Part shown: positions 8,060-14,561 of the stretch, piece by piece | Layout: each line of letters starts with the position of its first letter | Numbering within the stretch: the stretch's first letter is position 1 | DNA from: a virus | DNA length: 40,250 nt | Strand: one strand, 5' to 3' | Virus record (IMG/VR): IMGVR_UViG_3300026473_000347 | Span: 1-40,250 of that record | The notes under the pieces: model-generated | What the model was told of the DNA's origin: nothing | The model's input: the letters and a program-made list of their open reading frames with translations, nothing else | Databases searched by the model: none | Translations under genes and position numbers: made by a program

Positions 8060-9034
8060 TTAGTTTTTCTGTAAAATAGTATAAGTGTTACTACTTCCCG
8101 ATACGGCAAGATTTGTTAAGTTACTTACAGTACCTTGTTGTGTAATACCAATAGTATTAGTGCTACCTGTTACTGATAGTGTTGCATGATGACCAGTTCC
8201 ACTGCCGCCTGTTTGCGACAATGTTATACCGTTTCCACTTCCAACTACAGTGATACTAGCATAGTGATCATATAATCCAGTTTGAGTTACATCAGTTGTG
8301 TTACCTGAGCCAGTGATATCAACAATGGCTTGCGCTCCGTTAACACCATATGCACTTTGAATAATACTAGTTGTATTAGTTGCTCCTGATGTAGTTAAAC
8401 TAACTTGACCTTTATTTCCAGTCATATTAAGTGTAGTTGTGTTACCACCGCCACCTGTCTGACTAACAGTTGCTACGGTATCATCTGCGTTAATTGTACC
8501 AGTGAATGTATTATTAGCACCGCCACTTGTTCCTACTGTTAATTGATTACTAGTTCCAGTCATATTAAGTGTTGTAGTTGCACCACCACCACTTTGAATG
8601 AAACTAACTACGTTACCACTGGCTGTGCCTGTTCCATTATTATTAATATTGATGTAACCTGTGTTGCCACCACCACTTACTTGGTAATTTAAGTTTACAC
8701 CGATATTAGCATAGTTAGATACTGTTCCACCTTGAGTTGAATTAACACCCAAAGACAGTACGTTGGTTGCTCCAGTTTGTTCGATATTAATTGTCTGAGC
8801 AGAGCCAGTTAATTTAGCCGGATCAGTAGTGCCTCCAGCAGAACCGTTAGTTAAAATTCCTTTTACTTTATTTCCAGAACCATCTTGTGTCATAGTAATG
8901 GTACTGTTGTCGCCAGACTGATCAATATAAATGCTGTTGTCAGCCGCCATGCCCAATGTTGTCATTGCAGACAACACCAGAATTGTGAGTAATTTTCTCG
9001 ACAACCCACCAGCGCCTTTTATACTTTTGTCCAT
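8060..9034 (-). CDS. Curlin-repeat (CsgA/B-like) secreted amyloid subunit
   Basis: 324 residues: Sec signal with a slightly long n-region (cleavage near GMAADN, about residue 31), then almost entirely curlin repeats. The repeat pattern is roughly S/N-x-I/V-x-I-x-Q-x-G-x-x-N with spacing near 22-25 residues (IYIDQSGDN, INIEQTGATN, TDVTQTGLYD, ITLSQTGGSG, IGITQQGTVS). Mature sequence has no cysteine or tryptophan and is rich in Gly, Thr, Asn and Ser, as expected of amyloid subunits. It is about twice the length of E. coli CsgA. A 65-nt gap separates it from csgG; the ribosome site is weak (AGAAAAAG). Confidence 0.87.
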   Translation of the reverse strand: MDKSIKGAGGLSRKLLTILVLSAMTTLGMAADNSIYIDQSGDNSTITMTQDGSGNKVKGILTNGSAGGTTDPAKLTGSAQTINIEQTGATNVLSLGVNSTQGGTVSNYANIGVNLNYQVSGGGNTGYININNNGTGTASGNVVSFIQSGGGATTTLNMTGTSNQLTVGTSGGANNTFTGTINADDTVATVSQTGGGGNTTTLNMTGNKGQVSLTTSGATNTTSIIQSAYGVNGAQAIVDITGSGNTTDVTQTGLYDHYASITVVGSGNGITLSQTGGSGTGHHATLSVTGSTNTIGITQQGTVSNLTNLAVSGSSNTYTILQKN

Positions 9035-9099
9035 CTTTTTCTAATGTTGGTTTATCGATTTCGCCAACAAGTTCCTTGGTCAGTGACCTGTTATAGTTA

Positions 9100-10296
9100 T
9101 TACTGCTTTACTTCTTCAATTTTTTCAATTCGGATCCATCCTCCTCGATTAGTTCCGTCTTCTGTTTTTACTCTTACCCAACCCTCACTCCCGGGTTGTA
9201 ATACACTTAATGTTGTGCCTTTTGCTACCCACCATTTTCTTGTACTTTTTTCATCTTGTTCTGAGTGTAAGAAAGCATTGTCTTTTAATTGTCTATTGCC
9301 AAATAAGGCTACGGGTTCTTTCTTTACTTCGGTGGTGGCACTGGGTGCGGCTTCTGTTTTGGTTTCGGATGAGGTTTGCGGTTGAACCACGACATCTGTT
9401 TTCTCCTCTTCTTTAACTGGTTGTTTAATTTCGCTACTAATTACCGGAGCAGAAGATACAGGTGCAGGAGTAATTGTAACTGGAGGGAGATCTTTCACCT
9501 CTGGTTTATAATCCCAAATTCCTTTACGCTGTCCTTCTTTAACTAACTCAACAACTGCCATTTCTACTGTTGCCTTTACTGCATAAGTTCCTGGTTCGTT
9601 AATTGTTAAACCAGCTTCTGCTTCAAATGCCTTTGTGCCTGCGTCAAAAAATCTTAGTGCAGATACGCTGTCTGCTGAACTCAAGATAGTTTTTTGAACA
9701 GTAACAGTAGCTAAAACTTTACCTGTGTTTACGCTGACTGCTCGTAAACTGACTGTCACTGTGTCTGTTGACCATTGTGTTTGTTTTCCAATACCAAAAA
9801 TACGTTGGCCGATGCCGCCGCTTGTAGTACTTTGATCGTAACCTACAATTCCGCCTTCTAAAATAATACCAGCAAACTGCATTGGCATTAATGGTTTAGC
9901 ATCTTTACCTTCATATGCTTCGCGCATTTGACGAATAATTAAACGTTCTTTAGTTAAGTTATCAATACCTACACGTTCAACAACATCGAACCATTGTCCT
10001 TTACCTACGTTTTGTAGAGCTTGAATTAAAAACGTTTCTGCGCCTTGTGTAACTGCTGTGCTTAAACTAGCTATGTTAGCTTGAGGGCGGCGTTGTCCAG
10101 TTTTATCTTGGAAACTGTAAACTGCTACACTAATTGGTTTACCAGTAGCAGGACCTGGAATAGTGTCAAATTCTTTTTTGACATTAGTCATTTGTCCTGT
10201 TACTTCAGGTGTCTTATCTAATGCTCCTGTGCTTTGCATAACAGCACAACCAGAAAGCATACTTAAAATTGCTAGGGCTATAAATGTCTTTTTCAT
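9100..10296 (-). CDS. csgG: CsgG-like outer-membrane secretion channel with C-terminal SH3-like domain
   Basis: Forms the nonameric outer-membrane pore that exports curli subunits. Lipoprotein signal with lipobox MLSGC (cysteine near residue 17). Residues about 45-270 match CsgG along the whole length: ISVAVYSFQDKTGQ, LSTAVTQGAE, FDVVERVGIDNL, GGIVGYD, SGGIGQRIFGIG and the KTILSS segment. Beyond the normal CsgG end there is a charged Pro/Val/Lys/Glu linker (about 275-320) and an SH3-like domain (about 320-395: FLHSEQ, WWVAKGTTLSVL, GWVRVKTEDG, GGWIRIE). That extension is absent from E. coli CsgG and would sit in the periplasm, perhaps holding peptidoglycan. Four nt downstream of the CsgF-like gene. 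Confidence 0.93.
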   Translation of the reverse strand: MKKTFIALAILSMLSGCAVMQSTGALDKTPEVTGQMTNVKKEFDTIPGPATGKPISVAVYSFQDKTGQRRPQANIASLSTAVTQGAETFLIQALQNVGKGQWFDVVERVGIDNLTKERLIIRQMREAYEGKDAKPLMPMQFAGIILEGGIVGYDQSTTSGGIGQRIFGIGKQTQWSTDTVTVSLRAVSVNTGKVLATVTVQKTILSSADSVSALRFFDAGTKAFEAEAGLTINEPGTYAVKATVEMAVVELVKEGQRKGIWDYKPEVKDLPPVTITPAPVSSAPVISSEIKQPVKEEEKTDVVVQPQTSSETKTEAAPSATTEVKKEPVALFGNRQLKDNAFLHSEQDEKSTRKWWVAKGTTLSVLQPGSEGWVRVKTEDGTNRGGWIRIEKIEEVKQ

Positions 10297-10299
10297 GAT

Positions 10300-10845
10300 T
10301 TAATTCCCTGGCATTTGGAATGAGCTTAGTGGCACATAAACACAACTCATACCAGTGTCTGTACACGAAGCTGAACTTGGGTTAGTTGCAGTAGGATCTG
10401 CAATTTTTAACATAATGCAATAGCCATATGCTGTAGAGCAATTAGCATCATTTGCACTACTAACTCTTCCCCAACTAATATAGTTGCCTTGGAAGTCAAT
10501 ATTTCCTGAGCAATTTGTGTTTGTTGATGACGTGCAATTATTATTTGCAAACATAGCAGTAGCTACGTTTTGACTTATTTGTGCATAGATACGTGATTCT
10601 AAGTTGCTAACAAACTTATATAAATTTGTATTCTTTTTGTCTGCAGCAGCTTTATCAATTTCAGCCTGTAGTTTATCAGCACGTTCTTTTTCACGTGTTC
10701 TTTCTTGATTTTCTACAGTTAAAACATGACTACTATAACCTACACCATTAAAAGCAGGACTCTTAAATTGATAATCGCTAAGAGGTGCTGCTGTTGCAAT
10801 TAAAGGCAATAGTAGTGTGATTATTCCTAATTTTGTTTTGGACAT
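10300..10845 (-). CDS. CsgF-like curli assembly factor
   Basis: 181 residues with a Sec signal (about 1-19). The mature start LSDYQFKSPAFNG resembles the CsgF N-terminus (FQFRNPNFGG), which in E. coli plugs into the CsgG pore. A helical charged stretch (about 45-75) and FVSNLESRIYAQIS match the CsgF helix that precedes the C-terminal beta domain. The C-terminal domain has extra cysteines (six in the mature protein) not present in E. coli CsgF, possibly making disulfides. Assignment rests on the N-terminal motif, helix pattern and position directly before csgG. Good ribosome site GGGAG; TAAATATAAT box upstream at about 10868-10876. Confidence 0.75.
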   Translation of the reverse strand: MSKTKLGIITLLLPLIATAAPLSDYQFKSPAFNGVGYSSHVLTVENQERTREKERADKLQAEIDKAAADKKNTNLYKFVSNLESRIYAQISQNVATAMFANNNCTSSTNTNCSGNIDFQGNYISWGRVSSANDANCSTAYGYCIMLKIADPTATNPSSASCTDTGMSCVYVPLSSFQMPGN

Positions 10846-10864
10846 TGGTTCGCTCCCGGTATCC

Positions 10865-10881
10865 TGTATTATATTTACAGT
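10865..10881 (-). promoter_or_regulatory. Promoter-like box in a CTGTA/TACAG dyad before the curli-like cassette
   Basis: Minus strand CTGTAAATATAATACAG holds both a TAAATA core and a TATAAT (10873-10868) inside an imperfect dyad with CTGTA/TACAG arms. No good -35 is found 17 nt upstream (ATTTTC), so a late-type or activator-dependent promoter for the csgF-csgG-curlin operon is most likely. Confidence 0.45.
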
Positions 10882-10918
10882 AACGGAAACGAAAATTAAA
10901 CGCTGAGTTTAATCTAGA

Positions 10919-12478
10919 TTAAACTTCTTCAGGTTCTGTTTCTTTTGGAGGAACAAACGGTGTATATAAACGTTTTGCTTGAGGAACTTCCCTCGGTTTA
11001 ATGACTGTTTTTACTAGTTGTGGGAACTGTTGTTCTAATTCTGCAATAACTTGATCTGTCGGAACACCTGCCAATTTCATTTCATATGCAGCATTAGCCA
11101 TTTTTTGAATAACACGTTGATCTTTGACATTACGTAAATTTGCAAATTTTGTAGCCCAACTTACAAATGCAGCTTTTTGTTGAGCAATAAACTCAGGTGT
11201 TTGTTTCTTTGGCAATTTCGCTTTATCAGCTCTTAATGCCTTTTCTAGGCCTGGTGCAACAACATCAGTTCCGTAAGTTCTTGGATTGATTTCAATTTGT
11301 GGGTAAACTGTTCTTGCAGGATTTGCACCGCTTAGATAAATGGTTTGTGCGTGTAATCTTAAACCTTTTGATCCTAAATCTTCTGCCTTAGTATACCAAA
11401 CAAATGTGCCTGCACCTAAATCAATATATAAAACACCATCGTCGTGTTTTCTAGCCATATAGTAATTAAATGTGGCTTGACTATATGCCTGTAATGCTCC
11501 ATTGACGTCACCAGATTCGATTGATGATAAAACAGTATTAATATTTTTCATCAATCGTTGTCTATATTCTGGACGAGGTGGGCGATATCCTTCTTTAGTT
11601 GAATCGCCCCAGTTTCCAAAAATTTGTTTAATATTGTATCGTATCAAACCCAATAATGTACTAGATTCATCGGGACTTGCTGCTTTAACTAGTTCAATTG
11701 CAGTTGTCAAACTTAAACCGCTGTCGCCTAACCCTTTTTTAGCTTGATTAGATAACAGACCTTTTGACCCTAATTTTTTTATTAAAGCAGATGCAAATGC
11801 GTTGAGTTTTTTAGATCCTTCTGCGTAATCTGCTGTAGGGCGAACTTCTTGATCACCAAAACGAGCAGAACTTTTCTTAAGAGAACCTTTTTTGTCTGGA
11901 GCAGTATCCGATGTTTTAACTTCAACAGATAATGTCTTCCCGCCATATTTGACTAATAAATCTCCCTTGGTGCTCTCTGGTTTGTTAATTCTTTTACTTA
12001 ACACACTTAGGCCAAATTCTCCCTTACCATGTCCTAGTGCCATAACTCTCATTAATTCATCGACTAATTCTTGAATTAACGGATTAGTATCGTAACCTGC
12101 AAAAACTTCAGAAAAGCCTACACGATCTCCTTCTAACATTTTGTCAAGATTTACAAGTTTATCAGCCCTCCATAAACTATAAAGTTCATTGCGTTGTTCA
12201 GGAGTGGCATCAATGCTTATGATATAACGAGCTAATAGTTGTTGTGCAGCATTTACAGTTGGATCGCCGATACTTTTAAGGTCTTTATTGATCAACCCTA
12301 CTCTTCCGCCGGCATTAACATCTCTTAGTAAATCTTCAATTTCTCTTAGAGTCTTTACTGTGCCTTCGTCCGCTGGTAATTGTTTAATTTTTCCAGCTAG
12401 GGCATTTTTTAAGTCGGCAATGGCATCTGCTGCCATCTCAAAAATAGGGGTAAGAATTTTAATATCAGAAAATCGCAT
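10919..12478 (-). CDS. Phage protein with PD-(D/E)XK-nuclease-like motif
   Basis: 519 residues, unknown family. Residues about 190-215 read KGDLLVKYGGKTLSVEVKTSD, the G-D...x-E-V-K arrangement of PD-(D/E)XK / restriction-endonuclease-like folds. The rest is mostly helical, with a Lys/Pro-rich C-terminal tail. The opening MRFSDIKIL resembles N-termini used in T4-like marine phages. If the nuclease motif is real it could act in DNA packaging, host DNA breakdown or as a virion-associated nuclease; a structural protein is the alternative. There is no ribosome site. The TAAATA box at 12487-12492 is only 8 nt from the ATG, so the leader is minimal. Confidence 0.55.
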   Translation of the reverse strand: MRFSDIKILTPIFEMAADAIADLKNALAGKIKQLPADEGTVKTLREIEDLLRDVNAGGRVGLINKDLKSIGDPTVNAAQQLLARYIISIDATPEQRNELYSLWRADKLVNLDKMLEGDRVGFSEVFAGYDTNPLIQELVDELMRVMALGHGKGEFGLSVLSKRINKPESTKGDLLVKYGGKTLSVEVKTSDTAPDKKGSLKKSSARFGDQEVRPTADYAEGSKKLNAFASALIKKLGSKGLLSNQAKKGLGDSGLSLTTAIELVKAASPDESSTLLGLIRYNIKQIFGNWGDSTKEGYRPPRPEYRQRLMKNINTVLSSIESGDVNGALQAYSQATFNYYMARKHDDGVLYIDLGAGTFVWYTKAEDLGSKGLRLHAQTIYLSGANPARTVYPQIEINPRTYGTDVVAPGLEKALRADKAKLPKKQTPEFIAQQKAAFVSWATKFANLRNVKDQRVIQKMANAAYEMKLAGVPTDQVIAELEQQFPQLVKTVIKPREVPQAKRLYTPFVPPKETEPEEV

Positions 12479-12486
12479 AGTAACAA

Positions 12487-12493
12487 TATTTAT
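12487..12493 (-). promoter_or_regulatory. Late-type promoter box (ATAAATA)
   Basis: Minus strand GCATAAATATTG directly before the 519-aa gene, overlapping the stop of pcyX. TAAATA to ATG is 8 nt, with no Shine-Dalgarno. Confidence 0.5.
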
Positions 12494-13170
12494 GCTATTT
12501 CTGGGAAGAGGCAGTCCTGTATGAAAACACGTACATCGTCTTCGTTTAGCCCTAAACTAGCCATAACACGCGGTGTATGTGGATTTTGTTTTTGATTATC
12601 GCAATAGTAATTTTGATATGTAGTGGTATCTAATGCTGTATTATTAGTTTCCGCTACTGTTTCTAAGTAGTGTGCCAGGGTATCCCTAGCCATTTGTGTA
12701 ATTTGTTCTAATTCTGTTTCATCTTGCACATTGCCTGCTGCTACCATGTGCGGGCTAAAAATGCGTTTTGCCCAGTCCGGAAGTTCACGTTCTCTGCGCC
12801 ATTCTAGTCGCTTGACATATTCACCAAACCAATCCATCATAGGATGAAACTGATCGCCAGCGGCACTATAATCGTGAAAACAACCAGTCATTTTGTTTTT
12901 GCCAGCTACAACATCAAAGCCGTATATAGGAGCAGGATTGTGTATGTGTGGGAAGATACAACAATGCATCATCCACAGGCCTTTAGTTTCACGAGCATCT
13001 ACGACATCAACGTGAGCACGGCGATAATCATTACTGGTCCAAACGCGATTGATCCAACCAGGCTGATTAAACCTATCCATTCCAGGTTCAAATATTTCTT
13101 TACCTGTAGCATCAAAACTTTCCTCTAATAGATGTTGAATATCTATCAGTGTATCCCATACTTTACTCAT
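12490..13170 (-). CDS. pcyX: Ferredoxin-dependent bilin reductase, PcyX type
   Basis: Reduces biliverdin IXalpha using ferredoxin electrons; PcyX-type phage enzymes make phycoerythrobilin in a four-electron reaction (established for oceanic phage homologues). 226 residues. The HY2-family core is clear: MMHCCIFPHIHNPAPIYGFD followed by VVAGKNKMTGCFHDYS. Catalytic positions: His69 and Asp86 correspond to PcyA His88 and Asp105, while the PcyA Glu76 position is Asp55. His plus Asp, with Asp replacing Glu, fits PcyX rather than PebS or PebA, which lack that histidine. The start overlaps the heme oxygenase stop by 8 nt, so the biliverdin producer and consumer are translationally coupled. Confidence 0.88.
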   Translation of the reverse strand: MSKVWDTLIDIQHLLEESFDATGKEIFEPGMDRFNQPGWINRVWTSNDYRRAHVDVVDARETKGLWMMHCCIFPHIHNPAPIYGFDVVAGKNKMTGCFHDYSAAGDQFHPMMDWFGEYVKRLEWRRERELPDWAKRIFSPHMVAAGNVQDETELEQITQMARDTLAHYLETVAETNNTALDTTTYQNYYCDNQKQNPHTPRVMASLGLNEDDVRVFIQDCLFPEIA

Positions 13171-13717
13171 AGTCTTTGGCTACATCCATCAACTGTTCAA
13201 ATAGTGTTGTAGCAAAATCAAAGCAAACTTTTGCTTCGTCGGCCATGCTGTCGTCAAGTTTGGTTCTAATAGCATTTTTAATTTCTTCTGTGTCGCCATT
13301 AAATTGATAAAACTTACCACTACCTGGTACACGTTTACTAATCATTTGTCCGCCACTTAGATCACCCATGTGACGAACATAAATGTGTGCCATTAGTTTA
13401 TGTGGGTCTTCTTTTATGCTTAAGATGTATTTTATGTAGTCGTTAACAACTGGACAAATTTTAGGTTGTTCTGTATTGTCTCTTCCCCACAGTTCAATAA
13501 AATCTTCAAGAATTGCAGGTGCTCTACGTATATCAGGGATGCCGTGCAATAACTGATGAGGCATAGCACAAGCCTCTAGCACTTCATACATTGGGTGTTG
13601 ATTTTTAAGATATGTTGCGTATAACTTAGGATTAATATTTCCCGAAAATAACAACTTAACAAACGGTCTAGTCTCTGCTCTTCGATGCTGTTCGTGTGTG
13701 GCTTCTTTTAAACTCAT
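13163..13717 (-). CDS. ho1: Heme oxygenase
   Basis: Opens heme to biliverdin IXalpha, CO and iron, with ferredoxin as likely electron donor. 184 residues, slightly shorter than cyanobacterial HO1 (about 240), all-helical. The N-terminal proximal histidine region is TxEQHRRAE (His8/His11). The distal-helix signature HMGDLSGGQ (116-124) is intact, including the flexible glycines. The start overlaps the clpS stop by 4 nt (ATGA) and the end overlaps pcyX by 8 nt. Phage heme oxygenases are known from cyanophages, always near bilin reductases, which matches the context here. Confidence 0.93.
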   Translation of the reverse strand: MSLKEATHEQHRRAETRPFVKLLFSGNINPKLYATYLKNQHPMYEVLEACAMPHQLLHGIPDIRRAPAILEDFIELWGRDNTEQPKICPVVNDYIKYILSIKEDPHKLMAHIYVRHMGDLSGGQMISKRVPGSGKFYQFNGDTEEIKNAIRTKLDDSMADEAKVCFDFATTLFEQLMDVAKDYE

Positions 13718-14016
13718 TCTTCCTCCAGTTTGATTTGGAGAGGAAATCCATTAGTACGTGCCTGTTGTGTGGCTTCAACTGCTTTGGCCTCTGCAATTTC
13801 AAAACTGTAAACACCAGCGATTCCGCTTCCTGTTTCATGAACTTCTAACATGATTTCTTTTGCGGTTTCTGGAGTATGTTTGAATATTTCAACTAAAATT
13901 GAAATTACAAATTCCATAGGAGTTGAGTCGTCGTTAAGCAAAATAACTTTCCAACGCTTTGGCTCTTGAATAGTTACTTTGATTTTTTCATCTAGTTGAA
14001 TATCAGTACTAGGCAT
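13714..14016 (-). CDS. clpS: ClpS, adaptor for the ClpAP protease (N-end rule)
   Basis: Recognises destabilising N-terminal residues and delivers substrates to host ClpA. 100 residues from ATG 14016, preferred over an upstream TTG because AAAGAG sits at proper distance. Core motifs match E. coli ClpS: WKVILLNDDSTPMEFVISIL, the MLEVHETGSGIAGVY segment and a C-terminal EEE tail. The ligand-pocket residues (N-D-D, the Met of TPMEF, and His of VHETG) are conserved, so substrate binding should work. It would redirect host ClpAP during infection. Operon position between hsp20 and heme oxygenase puts it with the proteostasis genes. Confidence 0.92.
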   Translation of the reverse strand: MPSTDIQLDEKIKVTIQEPKRWKVILLNDDSTPMEFVISILVEIFKHTPETAKEIMLEVHETGSGIAGVYSFEIAEAKAVEATQQARTNGFPLQIKLEEE

Positions 14017-14035
14017 TTCGTTCTCTTTCAAAGTT

Positions 14036-14053
14036 GGGGGAGTTTCCTCCCCC
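14036..14053 (-). other. GC-rich hairpin with GAAA tetraloop between hsp20 and clpS
   Basis: Minus strand GGGGGAG-GAAA-CTCCCCC: a 7-bp stem closed by a GNRA loop, in an otherwise AT-rich region. No run of T follows, so it is not a standard terminator. It more likely stabilises or separates the upstream dnaK-hsp20 message from the downstream clpS-ho1-pcyX segment. Confidence 0.6.
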
Positions 14054-14061
14054 GGTTGCTG

Positions 14062-14487
14062 TTATTTAATTTCAATTACACGAGGCTTCAGTGCTTCTGG
14101 AATGATACGCTCAATTTGAATCTTAAGCATACCGTCTTTAACTTCAGCACCTCTTACTTCCATGTATTCTGCTAGTGTAAAATGTTGTTCAAAATCTCTA
14201 GCAGCTAACCCGCGATGTAAATATTCCTTGTCTTCGTCGCTGGACTTTTTACCTGTAATTTTTAGTTGATCTTGATCAACTTCTACAGTGATTTCTTCTT
14301 TACTAAATCCTGCTACTGCAACTTCAATACCGTAATGTGTTTCATCATACTTTACAATATTGTGTGGAGGATAATTTCCATTTTGGCTTCCTTGAAAGAA
14401 TCGATCGTTGAAGTAACGATCAAAACCAACTAGGGCTCTGTTTAATTGGGCTAGTGCCGCTGTATCAATAGTTCTTAATTGTGTCAT
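14062..14487 (-). CDS. Small heat-shock protein (IbpA-like Hsp20)
   Basis: ATP-independent holdase of the alpha-crystallin family. 141 residues: N-terminal arm with VGFDRYFNDRFF, alpha-crystallin domain from about 38 to 125 (YPPHNIVKYDETHYGIEVAVAGF, then LKITGKK and FTLAEYMEVRGAEVKDGML), and a C-terminal IEIK-type tail resembling the IxI oligomerisation motif. Overall it is close to proteobacterial IbpA rather than to typical cyanophage Hsp20. It lies 74 nt downstream of dnaK. Its leader carries a predicted ROSE-like thermometer that would release the ribosome site when warm. Confidence 0.93.
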   Translation of the reverse strand: MTQLRTIDTAALAQLNRALVGFDRYFNDRFFQGSQNGNYPPHNIVKYDETHYGIEVAVAGFSKEEITVEVDQDQLKITGKKSSDEDKEYLHRGLAARDFEQHFTLAEYMEVRGAEVKDGMLKIQIERIIPEALKPRVIEIK

Positions 14488-14493
14488 TTTAGA

Positions 14494-14545
14494 TCTCCTT
14501 TATTAAGCAAGAACTTTGTAGGGCCCGACTATCGGCACCCTACAG
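14494..14545 (-). promoter_or_regulatory. ROSE-like RNA thermometer in the hsp20 leader
   Basis: Minus-strand leader has a first hairpin GTAGGG..CCGA-TAG-TCGG..CCCTAC (about 14543-14518), then TTCTTGCTTAATAAAGGAGA (14513-14494), in which TTGCTT can pair with AAAGGA of the ribosome site. The UUGCU opposite AGGA pairing, with a G·G mismatch, is the signature of ROSE thermometers in rhizobial and enterobacterial small heat-shock genes. The same 20 nt, with one change, precedes dnaK. Confidence 0.65.
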
Positions 14546-14561
14546 TTTTATTATAAGACGA

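Noticed and set aside
4524-9034. Short repeated DNA units that could suggest a CRISPR array
   Set aside because: The repeats are imperfect codon-level repeats of curlin motifs inside long ORFs, not equal repeats with unique spacers.
9044-9416. Plus-strand ORFs opposite csgG
   Set aside because: Shadow frames over a well-identified gene, with no ribosome site or family features.
14036-14053. Hairpin as a terminator after hsp20
   Set aside because: Stem is strong but no T run follows, and clpS begins 20 nt later without a promoter.
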